NCBI GenBank assembly: GCA_030272155.1
Contig: CP126193.1
Coordinates: 6,882,001-6,946,000, forward strand
From: Tetradesmus obliquus
Lineage: Eukaryota; Chlorophyta; Chlorophyceae; Sphaeropleales; Scenedesmaceae
Direction: 5' to 3'
DNA length: 64,000 nt
A program made the translations under genes and the position numbers. Every line of letters starts with the position of its first letter. Position 1 is the first letter of the stretch. Under the pieces are notes generated by a model. It saw only the letters and a list, made by a program, of their open reading frames with translations, made no database searches and had not been told where the DNA came from. This document shows, piece after piece, positions 1 through 12,393 of the stretch.

Positions 1-3000
1 ATCTGTTGCAGCTGGTGACGCGACACAGCAGCATCTCACGCCGTTGAAGCGGCTGCTGTGTTCACTCCATGGTGATTTTGCCCTGGTCTCAGCACCCTGC
101 TGCGCACCAGCAGCCAGAACTGCTGCTGGCGTGACTTGTGCAGCCATCTGTGGAAGGGCCTGTGGCAGCAACTGCGCTCACAACAGCGGCTTCCGCGATT
201 GCAGTGGGCTGCTGGCGTGAGCGCTGTGCGTTGGCAGCTACATGCTGATAGCTGTACTGATTGCAACCCCGGGGTATTTTACTGCTGCAGGCCACACAAG
301 CTGCCAGCGGAAGCCCACTGCAGAACTCAGTGGCGGCTTATTGGCATATGTCTTGGCATATGTGCTGGTATATGTGTTCGCATATATGGCGTTGATGCTA
401 TGGCTTGATGGGTAACATGATGATGATGCCATATGTGTGCGCGCATGTGTTGGTACATGTGTGGCTTTTACTACAGCATCATGTGCATCTGTTGTCGTCT
501 GCTGCATGTGGGCCGCACAGACTGGCAGGGCTCTGGGCAACACCTGGGACGTACAGGCTGGCAGCTTCACAGCCTGATGCGGCGCTTGATGATGGAAAAC
601 ACAATGCCAGCATGGTTCTGCACCAGCACTGTTCGACCCCTTGCATCACTCAGCGACGGCCTCAGGTGCTGGTGCATTGTTTGAGTTGTGTGTGATCATG
701 CCTGTTAGCATGGTCGGGGGCACACACCGGCATCAGCAACGGATGATGCATTGCGTGGCACAAGGTGGGGTATTGTCACGCAGTTTATCTCGTCGTCTGT
801 GGTGCTCCGTTTGGTCCGTCATGGCTTGGTATGTGTATCATGTCCCATGTGTGTTGTACATGCGGCGTTGGTGTTGTTGTTATGTGTGTTGTCCTACCTG
901 TGGTGTACATACTGGATTTGGGCTGCTGTGGATGCGCCATGCACCTGTATGCAATCGTTGTGGCATGGTGTTTGTCTGTGAGGTGCACATCACAGCGGGT
1001 CAACATCATCCACTCTTGCGTGTCGCTGCCGCTGCAGGCACTCCATGCAGAAGCTCGCCGCATAACGCACAGGAATCTGTGGGATGTTGGCTGGTCCCTG
1101 CTGCAATGTTAGCTTCGGCTTTGAAGGTGCTGCTTGCTTGAATTCGTCGCTTGATTATTGCAGCAGCTGCAGGCCGCGCTGCAGCCCGGCCGGGCCAGGG
1201 CCCTGGCAGCTTGTGCCATCTGCTGTGTACAGCATAGCATGCCGTAGCCCTGCTACAGGCACGATGGGACTGCCCATAGCATGCCGTAGCACTGCTACAG
1301 GCACGATTGTTTGCCTTCGCTCGCTTGTGCCCAGGCCTGCAGCACGGTTGCAGCTGAGTTGCTGCTGCATGTCGCCAGCATGTACAGCAGCAGGCGAGGT
1401 GCGCGCACGGCGCTGATGCCCCCGTCAGATCCTTTGCTCTGCTTATATTGTAGTTGTCTTGCTGGGCCGGGGAAGCTGATAGAAATATGGGCTGAATGCG
1501 CAAGGGGCCATGCAGGCTTCTTGGGTGCATGCAACCAGCACGTGTTGTCTTGCAAAACAAGGCGGTGGCGCTGACGTCAGCACGCGTAATGCATCTGCAG
1601 CAGCTAAGCCAAGCCGGCTGTCTGTACTCATGTCGTTTGGCTGTTGCGGCGGTGCCCATATGAGGTTGCAGCGTGATGCCGCGTGCGCTGAGCTGCGCCT
1701 TGCGCGCTGCGACTGCAGCAACACAAAAGAAGAGAAACATGCGCGTCGCTGGAGCTGAGCGGCCTACCTGCATCAGGTGCCCTGACGCGTAGTGGTGCAT
1801 GGTGACAATTGGCATTGTATTGGCAAGTTATTGCTGCCGGCTCAGCTGACTGAGTGCTGCTGCCCAGGTCAGCGCTTCTGAGTGGACGGCAGGTTGCATG
1901 TCGATGATGTCACTTTTGGGGTGTATGCCCTCAAGCTGCGTAGCATGCACTGCTGTGCCCTTCTTGCAGCTCTGATTGGCACAAATATTGGCTGGCTTAT
2001 CCTCGGCGATTGCAGATCCGCATTTCTGCTGTGTACGCCTGGTGGCAATGCTGTGAAGCATTTTGGCGTACTGCACGTACGTTGATACGAGTCTGATCAA
2101 AACATTGTTGGCTTTTGCAGTTGCCTGCTGTGCACAAAGTGAGCTACGCCCCATTTGTGTAGATCTATGTGGTGTCCAGCAGCAGCTTGTGTGACAATGT
2201 CCCCAGCACTTGCTGCGACTCATTTGTGAACGGAGGCTTGCATGTGCTCTGCAATGTTGGAAACAGTCATTTGAGATGTTGCGCTGCGCCAGCAACCATG
2301 CGCTTCTGGGCACACAACAGAGCTGCAGGCTGCGGGTGTGTTGATCATGCATACGTTGCTACAGTGCCGCAGAAAGTACTGGGACTTTATTTGAATGGAT
2401 GCAAAAGGACGAACTTATACGGCTCCAGGGTCCCAAGGATGCGTTGTGCGGATGACCTAGCAGCGCAATTTAGCGCCCAGCCAATAGGCCGCCTGTGCCG
2501 CATCTGCTGTCAGCTGACAACATGTTACCCGCCAACATTGGCGTGCAACGCATGGGTCACGTGCCTGCCCTACTGTGATATCGTGTGCACTTGGAGGCTG
2601 CAGCTGAGCTGTGACTCAGTGCAGTATTACTGTCGCCAATCCAATGTACCACACTGCATGCCACGGTGTGCGTATCACATGTCCTTCGGCATCCTGGCTT
2701 TGTCTAGAATTCGTCCTTTTACACATGTATCTGCATAGGAACATGCGGTGAAACCGTCAGTTCGCCACGCCACCTTGTTTTAGTTATCACCAAATTTGGT
2801 GCTCATGTGCTGGTTTGTGTGCCATGAGGGTGAACAGCTAGTAATCACCAGCACACCCTTGTACATTTAGTTTGTCGATCTGATTGATCTCTGAAGAGCT
2901 TTATATACACAGCCAGCGTGGATGTGGCGCAACTAGTGTCCTGATGCCACGCTACGGCTCACTGTCACATGCATGCCGCGTCTGTAGCACCATTGTCCTG

Positions 3001-3326
3001 TTGAATCCGTTGACGTGATGGTTATAGAACCCTTTCCAGCAAATTTCATGCTGCATCTTTCAGCATGAAGCGCATGTGCAGACTGCCCATTGCAGTGGTA
3101 ACATAGTATGTCCTGAACCCTGAAGGCACTGATGGTTACACCCACACATATTCGCTTAATGGTGCACGAATGGCGCGTAAGCTACTGCATCAGTACAAGC
3201 AATAATTTGTTGAACGGTTGCGTCCAGCCCTATGCTACCTGCACTTGATGGAAGAGGCCACAGCTTGTCTTACCAGCAGGGACAGCTGCTCACAAGAAAA
3301 GCCGCTGTATATAATAGAAACGCACT
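1..3326. other. Gene-poor stretch upstream of the first paralogue
   Basis: I see no gene here that I can support. Open frames exist on both strands, but they are Cys-, His- and Ser-rich, show no domain and have no matching splice pattern. A segment of about 30 bp containing GCATGCCGTAGC and CTGCTACAGGCACGAT is repeated near 1,235 and 1,278. A purine/pyrimidine-mixed segment with GGGTAACATGATGATGATG at about 399-428 recurs at about 4,704-4,734 inside an intron of the next gene. A TATA-like TTTATATA lies near 2,900, about 420 bp before the first proposed start codon. It could belong to a promoter, but nothing else supports that. Confidence 0.5.
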
Positions 3327-5337
3327 ATGAGTGGGAATCACTACAGGCAAGCGCCCTTGGCTGGCATCAGCAGAATACAACAGGCATGCGGAGTCCGGGA
3401 CCTACACGGACATCTTGCTGTCCAGGGTGCTGTTCGGCAACTTAGCAAGCTGATCATGTGCCGAGCTTGGCTGTATTATGTGGTTGACTACAATCACGTT
3501 GCGTTGGCGTTATCAGCACTCCTGCTCTGCCGCAGGGCACCCAGCCCAGTGCAGCAGTGTGCCCTCATGTGTCTTGTTTGCTGTTGAGGTACATTTTCTG
3601 CCCTGTGTTGCCTTGCAGTAACCAAGTGCTACAGCTCGAGGACATCTTAAGCAAGAAGGTTGCCCAGCTGGTTATCCTGCAGACAGAAAATGCTCGGCTG
3701 AAGCAGAAAGAGCAGGCATTGCAGAGCTGCATCCTGGGCATTGAGGGCAGCGTGGCAGCAACCAGGGCAGTGCTGGAGGTAGAAGCACAGTCAGATAGTT
3801 TGACTGGCGCTACGGACACTAGCAGAAGCGGAGATGCAGGCTGCACCGACACTGTCAGTGGTGACGTGTACAGTGCTGCCGCTGGCACAGCCAGCTGTGA
3901 TCAGGCCATCAGTTCAATTGGCGCAGCAGCAGCACAGGTGAGCTTTGGCATGGTCTTGTGTGTCCGTGTGCTCCCTTCCTGCAAGCTGAAGCGGTTGCCT
4001 TTGCGCTCTGCAGTAGCAGTGCAGCGATAGCACTGGCAGCAGGGCCTTGCAGCACTTGGCCAGAGACGTCCTGGCAAGCAGTGACACAGCGCAAGCTCAT
4101 GGCAGTGCAGCCTTGATTAAAGCTTATGTGGGTGCCTCATTCAGCATCCAGCACATGCAGACGCCCTCGCTGATACCGCCAAACACCAAAGATATTCCCC
4201 GCCCTGTCTGACCTGTCCGCACCAGGCTGTCCTGCAAGCCCTGGCAGATAAGGAACAGCAGGTGCAGGCTGCACTAGCGCAGCTGGGCTGCTGTAGCAGC
4301 AGCTACAGCGAGCTGTATAGCACGCGGGTGCTGCGCAAGGCTACTGCTGACCCAGCGCATGCGCTCGCAATCTTGAGCTTGTCCCGCAGCGAGCGGCGGA
4401 ACTACTTGGTGCATGTGGTGCGTAAGCTTGCGCTGCTGCTGCCCAAGTATGACAGCAAGGCCCCCAGCACCAGCCTCGGCAGCGCCAAGGACCAGCTGCA
4501 TGCTGCAATAGATGAGCTGTCTGAGCGTATCCTGGTAGCTGGGCTGCTGGACCCTCCTGCAAAGAAGCTCGACAACATGCTGATCAACCTAGAGACCATG
4601 GAGTCCGAGGCATACCCACAAGGTGAGAGATTTTGCAAACATGATAGTGTAGTGCTCCTTCCTGTTGCTGCTCCATCGGGGCGGGGGGCCGATGGTGATG
4701 ACGTTATGGCTTTATGGGTAACATGATGATGATGAAGGTGAGCGATGCAAGGATTACGCACACACTCAGCAGCATCGAGCTAGGTCGCTCCAGCAGCAGG
4801 AGGCGGACTGTAGGCAGTCAACCAGTTTGCAGCATTGTGTCTTGCGACAGCTATGGCAGCAGCTGGCCGGGTCAACGTCAAAAGCATATGCATGTGTGTG
4901 AAGTCAGTTGACCGCGCCGTGCGAGGACGTCACCAGCACGTGCATGCCATGCTGCTGCAGCTGCGCTCTGTGATCTGAGCAATTGCCGACCAGCATTGCT
5001 GATCTGCAGCTCCGCGTCACCTCTTGAGTGCATGGCGCTCTTTTGGTGTGGCTGCAGGATACTGGACAGCGGTTGCGCAAAGCTTGCAGCTGACTGTTGA
5101 CCAGAAAGCAGCTCTCAAGCTGTGCTGGGCGCGGGTGAAAGTCAACAAGGCAACACTGACAGAGCAGCACAGCAGGCTCACTGACTGGCTGCAGCAGATG
5201 CAGTTGCAGCAGCAGCAGGTGCAGCAGCAGTTTGAAGAGCAGGCAGCGCGCCTGCAGGGCTTGCACCTTCCCTACAGTGCAAAGCAGAAGCGGCGTACCC
5301 AGGAGGCGCTTGCGCAGCAGCGGCAAGCACAGCAGAG

Positions 5338-5384
<47 letters not shown>

Positions 5385-6344
5385 GTGCACAGGGCGGCGC
5401 GGCAAGTCAGCAGCTGCAGCAAACCTTGGCTGTAAGCACGCCGCAGCTCAGCAGCACAGTGCCACGGCGCGAGTTCTCGTCTCTGCCAGAGGTGCAGCAG
5501 CAGCTGCTGCTGCAGCAGCAGGGGCTGCTCCAATTGCCAACAAGGGTGTTGTTGACTTATGCCCAGCCCTGCACCCAGCTTGCAGAGCAGCGCAATATCC
5601 AGCCGCAGCAGCAGCAACAGCAGCAGAGTTCTGTACCTGCTGTTGCTGCCTTGCATCAGGCTGCTATGCATGCTGGGCCTCAGCAGCTGCAGCCGCCACA
5701 GTCCTTCACTGCTCTGCTGCAGGATCCACATGAGATGTTTGACAGAGGCACGGGCAGCAGCTGTGAGGGTTCCCACAGCAACCTCGCACCTCGTGGCAGC
5801 GCGACTGCACAGCAGCAGCAGCAGCAGCAGGCGCAGCAGTATCATGCAGCAGCACGCCCTACAACAGCAGCGGCGGCGGCAGCAGCCATGCATCTATCAT
5901 CTCGCCCCGCTGCCAGCTCCAGCACTTGCAACCGGTTCTGCTCGCCAGAGGTGTCAGGCGGTGCCACAGACACGCGTGAGACCTCACGCGGCAGCTGTGG
6001 CAGTGCAGCACCCGACGCAGAGGCGATGCTGCTGCCGGTGAGCTGCTCAAGGCAGCGCCTTCACCTGCACACATGTCCTGCTGACCACACCCGTTCTGCT
6101 GGCACAATCAATGACGCATTTTCTTAGCAAGAGGTGACCCAGAGGAGGGAGCCACTCCCAAACCACCTTCGGTGCTGGCCACACCCGTTCTGCTGGCACA
6201 CAATTGGAAACATGCATGCTTGGTACTGAGCATGTGCTGCGGTGGGGTGATCTGTATGCATTGAGTTCAACTCGCAGGTAGCGCAGGTAACACGCCTGCA
6301 CGGCACGGACACATCAGTCATAGTTGAAAAGGGCGCCCTGAAGC

Positions 6345-6378
<34 letters not shown>

Positions 6379-6915
6379 GTGGTACGATGCACTGGCACAT
6401 GCCTAGACGGCACTCAGTGATACTGCCGCGTGCTGCTGCTGCAGATGTCGGGCAGGGAGCAGCAGGGCATTGAGCAGCAGCTGGCAGTCATCACTGAGAA
6501 GCTCAAGATGCAGCACTTCTGCCAGGCCCTGCAGTTCCACAACGTGCTCACCTACAGGCAGCTCGCAGGCCTCTACGTGGATGCCTGGCCCTTCGTGCCT
6601 GACGCGTTGTCACGTGAGTGGGTGCCATCTGCTGACAGCGCTGCGCTTGTGCATTGCGTATGCCGCCTCACACATAACCCCGTGCACTTGCCAAACTTCA
6701 GGTGTTGCCATCGAGCTCAGTCACGACCTGGCCTGCCCTGTGCATCCATGTCGGCAGCATGCACACCGCACCCTTTGCGCCACTCATGTGCCGGGTGACA
6801 GAATTGCAGCAACGCAGCTCCTGGCCAGTCACTGCAACACCAACATTCTGCTTTTTGCTGCTTGTGTGTTTGCGCTGCAGTGTGTGAGGCGCTTGACGAG
6901 CTGGGCTGGCAGTGA
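3327..6915 (+). CDS. bZIP-like leucine-zipper protein, paralogue A1
   Basis: Proposed exons are 3327-3346 (weak), 3619-3937, 4226-4622, 5058-6037, 6445-6613 and 6881-6915; phases agree at every junction. The product is about 640 residues. The second exon encodes a leucine zipper, with Leu or Lys/Ile at heptad positions and the ENARLKQKEQAL motif. A conserved block around LLPKYDSKAP, a helical block starting GYWTAVAQSLQLT, a poly-Gln tract (about 5,341-5,381) and a C-terminal block ending LCEALDELGWQ follow. Block order and spacing match paralogue A2 almost exon for exon. I infer a transcription-factor-like protein from the zipper. A basic DNA-binding region is not visible, so the true first exon may lie elsewhere. 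The weak first exon would need a GC-AG intron (CAG|GCAAGC) and gives MSGNHYS before the zipper. The 3' end carries an extra 109-bp tandem unit absent from A2. Confidence 0.75.
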
Positions 6916-7035
6916 CAGCCGCACAGTATGAGGACGTTGAATTTCCCCCTACTCCTGTGTGCACAGCAGGGTTTGTACCCCCAGTAGGGGAGAATTCAAT
7001 TTCCTTGTACTGGGCTGGCAGTGACAGCTGCACAG
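6901..7035 (+). repeat. 26-bp duplication flanking a hairpin, at the A1 stop codon
   Basis: A 26-bp segment starting CTGGGCTGGCAGTGA, which holds the A1 stop codon, occurs at 6901-6926 and again at 7010-7035 with one change. Between the copies lies a 17-bp imperfect inverted repeat (arms about 6937-6953 and 6983-6999, containing CCCCTACT and AGTAGGGG) with a 29-bp loop. Paralogue A2 has a single copy of the flank and no hairpin, so the extra material arose in A1. It could be a small hairpin insertion or a member of the tandem exon-edge duplications seen in other genes here, because the 109-bp spacing fits that group. Confidence 0.7.
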
Positions 7036-9432
7036 GGGCAGCCGCCCTGGCCCATGCGCTGCTGCTGGCTGTTGCACTGCAGCCTACTCAGCTCTGGTTC
7101 GCCCAGCCTGGCCAAGCCACTGGCGTGCTGCCAGCATGCGTGGCTGCAAAGGCTTTGCATACAAGCGGCAATTGTGCAGCGGCGTCATCCGGCGAGTGTA
7201 TGGTATTCGAGCTGATTTCTTCTGCAAGGAAGGGGGGCTGAGTATGGCATGACCGCTCATGTGTCAGGGAACACACAATGCCTGCTGGCTGCTGCACTTT
7301 TCGCATTGTTCCCGTTGCTGCATGCAACAGCACAATCTGAGCGACCAGCTTTGCCACCTTTGTTGCCATCACCATCTGCTGCCCAGTGGCGTGGACGTCA
7401 GTGTTAGGTGTGGCTGAGCGTCTCTGCTGTGCTGAAGCCTGCGCACTGTGCGCTGATCAACAGCACGTTGTCTACTCCATTGCATGTGTCTTCGCAGCAC
7501 CGAGCAGGGCACACATTGATGGAGTGCACCAGCAGTCAACAACTACAAGCAACGTGCACGGCACCGTTTTGCTGGTTATGGTTGGTGTGGACTTACCTCA
7601 CCGCAACGCTGACTGTCAGGGTGTTGTTGACAGAGAAGACTTGCAAGATGTTGTGTAGATATGGAACTTGTATGTCAAGGCACGGGCATGCTGCTGATTG
7701 CATGCATAGGCATCATTGTTGGGACCATTCGCTGCAGCGGTGCTGGAAGTCATTTGTCAAACTTTGAAGCTGTCAACTTTGCCATTGCAAAGAATTGATC
7801 ACTGCAGCGGGGATGAACTGCATATCAGGTTTGCAGCACTGGCTGCTTGCATTGTAGGACACAGCAATGCCTTCAGCAGAAGGGTGCCGTGCAGTGGCTA
7901 AGCGTAGGAGGGCTGCTGTACGTGTAGTCAGGATTAGGGGCTGCTTGCCATAGTGCAGCTTGCCAGTGCGCTAGAGTCACTGGCCAAATCCAGTGGATGG
8001 TGGTTGCAGTGGTTGCCCAATGAGCCTGTCATTGGCTCGAAAATGGGCTGTGTTCCCGTCGTGCAACACACAAATCGTGGTGCACAAGTTTTCATGCCTT
8101 TTGCTGATTGCAGCTGCCATGTTACCCTTGGCACAGCATTGCATGTGGCTTGCATAGTATTGCACACCGGTGCTTGAGCTCTTCTTTTTACGGGGCTGCA
8201 TGCACCGGTATTACAGCTGTTGTGGCTGTCCTGCTCAGCGCTGCATGCTGTGCCTCATGCGTGCCACTTGCAGCTCTTTCTGGGATTGCACCACCCCCTT
8301 TATACCTCTGTTTCAACCCATGAGGTCTGGTCTGGTATATACATGCATTGCTTGAGGGGTGGGGCATGCCGCATCTCAAGTGATGAAGGAAGGCATGTCA
8401 GCAATCAACATTGGGGTGGTGGGGGTGGTGGGGGGTGGGTGGGGGGCGTGGGCCGTGCAGCCGCCGCCACTGCCGCGGCTGCAGGAGTCAAAGTCAACTG
8501 AATGTTTATGTATTCACGTGCTCCATTGAAGAATACTATTGCAGGGGAGGGCACCAGTTGCCGCGAGTTGCTTCTCAGTCAGTTTTGCGTCTGCGCTGGC
8601 CTGCGGGCTAGTTGGATGATCAGCTCTGCGCAGAAGCTATGTAATGAAAGGGTAAAACGACTCGACCCCAAAACCTGTTGGCCTTGAAGGATACCTAGGG
8701 CCTACAAGCCGCAAACCCACAAACCAGAATTGCTAACACCTGGTGACACTAAGCCAACATCTGTCGTCACTGCAACGGGGTCCTCTGTGCCCTGCATCCC
8801 AGCAATCATCTGAAGCATGCCATACCGGCGAATCTTATGCTGTTTGAATCCCACAGCATGCCGGTGCTATCGCCTTCGCGTTCAATGCGGCAACTCCTGA
8901 CTTGCAGTGTCCAGTAGTGTTCAGAAGGTAGAACCCTTGGATATTTGCAATTCCCACGCGCATCTTGGTTGCCACCCAAAGAGACGTTTACGCATTTTTT
9001 GTCGTTCTAAACAGACATTGATAAGCGATGCGAAGCGCTTTGCTCCGAGTGCAAGATCCATGATGGTGACAGGCCGCAGCTGGTGCAGCCAAGCGAGGCA
9101 GCTGCTTTCAGCAAAAGCCTCTAAAGAAAAATCAGGTTGAGCGGGAGTCACAACAGGCACGTGCTACCGGCTGGCTTCAGTAGGGAACGTGAGGGACGCA
9201 GCGTGGTGACCTGCAAGGACGGGTGTAGACTCGGGGTGTTGTTCAGCCAACCAGCCAGCCAGCCAGCTGTCCATCTGCTATGCATTACATTATGGATTGT
9301 CAAGTCCTCACGTCGGCGACAACCACAGTATCGCTATTTCACGTCCCACACTCAGCACAGCAATGTGCTGCAGCTGCTCCTGTGTTTTGCTTGCTGGTGA
9401 CATCTAGTCTCTGTGCTGTGTTGTGTTTGCAG
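6916..9432. other. Spacer between A1 and A2, with a G-rich tract
   Basis: I see no gene in this stretch. The first few hundred bases should include the A1 3' untranslated region. Bases 8411-8452 form a strongly G-rich run of G3 to G6 blocks separated by T or TG, which could form a G-quadruplex. A short CCAG run lies at about 9,248-9,262. The first exon or exons of A2 should lie in the last several hundred bases. The sequence near 9,139-9,160 aligns with the proposed first exon of A1 but lacks its ATG. Confidence 0.5.
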
Positions 9433-12393
9433 TATTCACGTGCTGCAGCTGGAGCAGATATTGAGCAGGAGGATCGCCCAGCTGGCCATCTTAGAGGCAG
9501 AAAATGCTCGGCTAAAGCAGAAAGAGCAGGCGTTGCAGAGCTGCATCCTAGGCATTGAGGGCAGCGTGGCAGCAACCAGGGCAGTGCTGCAGGTAGAAGC
9601 ACAGTCAGATAGTCTAAACGGCAAAACTGCTACAAGCAGAAGCGGAGATGCAGGCTGCACCGACGCAGCCGGCGATGACGTGTTTGGCCCTGCTGCTGGC
9701 ACAAGCGGCTGCGACCAGACCTTCAGTTCAAGTGGCGCAGCAGCACAGGTGAGCTATGCCAACAGCCGCCCGCAACCTACTACTGCTTTGCAGATGCGTA
9801 CTCAAGTGCTGTGTTGCAGCACTCAACCATGGCATGCAAGCTGATGGCTGTGCGGTATCAATGTACACAGCGACACCTGGATCTACTGTATCAACTGGTA
9901 TTTGCTTTTTGCATACCTGTCAGCAGTACCAACAGCAGTTGAGCCAAAACTGACGTAGCAATTGAAGCATACCAGACGATCCATCCCTTGCAGAAGTCAA
10001 CTGGTCCACAGCCCAAGCACTCAACGCAGCATGCATGCGGTCTGACCTGTGCACCGCAGGCTGTCCTGCAAGCTCTGGAAGCTAAGGAGCAGCAGGTGCA
10101 GGCTGTACTAGCGCAGATGGGCTGCAGCAGCAGCTACAGCGAGCTCTACAGCACGCAGGTGCTGCGCAAGGCTACTGCCGACCCCGCATGTGCCCTAGTC
10201 TTTGTGAACAAAACTCGCAGCGAGCGGCGGGACTTCCTTGTGAAAATGACAAAGAAGCTGGCACTGCTGCTGCCCAAGTATGACAGCGAGGGCCCCGTCA
10301 CCAGCCTCGGCAGTGCCAAGGAGCAGCTGCATGCAGCAATAGATGAGATCTCGGAGCGGCTGCTGGTGTGTGGGCTGCTGGACCCTCCTGCAAAGAAGCT
10401 GTGCAACATGCTGATAAACCTGGAGACACAGGAGTTGGAGCCTTACCCGCAAGGTACGCGTGTAAAACAAATCCTTCTTCTGGCAGACATGTTGGCAGCG
10501 CTGCTGTATGGTTGGCTGACTGCCTGGCTTCTTGCTGTGGCTGCATAGGTTGCAGCTGGTTTGCATACTCCACAGCCTCGGATTGACAGCCAGACTCCCA
10601 CGATTGGGCCCGCGAGCAGTCGCGCACTCGCTCCTGCAAGCGCAGCCATAGCGCTTCCACCACGCTGCACGCTCGCTGTTTCCTGCAGGGGCGCTGTCGC
10701 CACGGTCATGTGCGTGCCGTGCTACTGTACGTGCTTGGTGTCACCATGTTGCAGATGTTTGTTGGTGATGCCCAGCAGCCTTTCGCAACCTGCGCGTGCG
10801 TCATGCTGTAATTGTGCTGTATTGCAGGCTACTGGACAGCGGTTGCGCAAAACCTGCAGCTGACTGCTGACCAAATGGCATCACTCAAGCTGTGCTGGGT
10901 GCGCGTGAAAGCCAACAACGCAGCACTCACTGAGCAGCACAGCAGGCTGACTGAACGGCTGCAGCAGCTGCAGCTGCAGCAGCAGCAGGTGCAGCAGGAG
11001 TTTGAGGAGCAGGCAGCGCACCTGCCGGGCTTGCAGCATAGCTATGGTGTGCAGCAGAAGCGCCGCACCCAGGAGGCGCTTTCGCAGCGTCGGCAAGCAC
11101 AGCAGAGCCAGCATCAGCAGCAGCAGCAGCAGCAGCAGGAGGAGGAACAGGGCAGTGCAGCAAGTCAGCAGCTGCAACAGGCCTCGGCTGTGAGCACGCT
11201 GCAGCCGAGTGCTGCAGTACCACAGCAGCAGCCTGGGTGGCCGGTGCAGGTACAACAGCAGCAGCAGGGACGCGTTCCTGGCGTCAGTGGCTTGCGACAG
11301 TTTGGCTTGCCCCCTAGACCGCCGCAGTTGCCGCCGCGGCAGTCCTTGGCTGATCCACTGCAGCAGCTACGTACAATGGTATCTGGAAGCAATGGCAGCG
11401 GTTGTGAGGTTCCCAGCACTCTTGCGCCCAGTGACAGTATGAGCAGGCAGCAGCAGCAGCAGCAGTCGTTGCTGTTGCCAGCCAGCCCTGCAACAGCAGC
11501 AGCAGCAGCAGGCATGCCAGCCTTGTCCCAGCCTGTTGCCAGGCCCGGCACTGCTGGTGCTTTACCCTCAGTGGGGGTGGCAGCTGATGTGGCAGGCATG
11601 CCTCAGGCCACTCACAGCAGCGTTGGCAGCGCAATGACACACTCAGAGGAGATGCTGCTGCCGGTAAGTGAGGGAGGCAGGCACAGGCACCGCTGCATGC
11701 AGACAGGTCTTGCTCGCTATGCACTGTGATATAGCAGGTAGGCTGGCTGTGTAAAGTTGGTTGACATGGCTGAGAGTTGCAGCTGCAACTGATTGCTGAC
11801 CATGTGCTGTGACTGGCTGATAGGTATGTTCTCTGTGATGGGTCTGGAAGTGTCCACAATGTATATTAATCAGACACCTAGGGCGGTGCTGCTGCTACTG
11901 CTGCTGCTGCTGCTGCTGTTGTAAGACGTGGGTGCATATCCTGTAGCTCGCTCAGTGATCTGGTGGTGCTGCTGCGTGTTGCTGCTGCAGATGTCAAGCA
12001 GAGAGCAATGGGACATTGAGCAGCAGCTAGAAGTGACTACTGAGAAGCTCAAGATGCAGCACTTCTGCCAAGTGCTGCAGTTCCACAACGTGCTCACCTA
12101 CAAGCAGCATGCAGCAGTCTTCGTGTATGCCTGGCCCTTTGTGCCTGATGCCTTCGCAGGTAGCTGCCGCGTGCTGGCTGAGGTTTGTACACATTTGCCA
12201 AACTTAGTTGTTGCCATCGAGTTCAGTTATGGCTTGTCCTGTCCTGTGCTTTCATGATGGCAGCATGCACGCTGTACCCTTCATGTGTCACTTGTATGCC
12301 GCGTGACAGAGTAGCCCCAACGCAGCCACCACTCCTGGTGCTTGTGTTTGTGCTGCAGTGTGCGACGCGCTCGATGAGCTGGAGTGGAAGTGA
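9433..12393 (+). CDS. bZIP-like leucine-zipper protein, paralogue A2 (5' end unresolved)
   Basis: Supported exons are 9433-9748, 10060-10453, 10828-11663, 11991-12159 and 12359-12393, all in phase, giving about 582 residues without the first exon. The zipper block VLQLEQILSRRIAQL, the block with LLPKYDSEGP, the block starting GYWTAVAQNLQLT and the end VCDALDELEWK each match A1. The poly-Gln insert is shorter and broken by acidic residues. The start codon is not assigned: the region aligning with the A1 start reads TTG instead of ATG, so an upstream exon is likely. It is a tandem duplicate of A1, on the same strand, about 2.5 kb downstream. Function is inferred from the zipper only. Confidence 0.75.

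Noticed and set aside
1006-1815. 269-codon open frame on the minus strand
   Set aside because: It is rich in Cys, Ala and His with no domain, spans a local 30-bp duplication, and has no support from spacing or splice signals. Long chance frames are expected in this composition.
4904-5893. 329-codon Leu-rich frame on the minus strand opposite A1
   Set aside because: It is the antisense of the CAG-rich exon 4 of A1; CAG read backwards gives poly-Leu and poly-Ala frames without stops.
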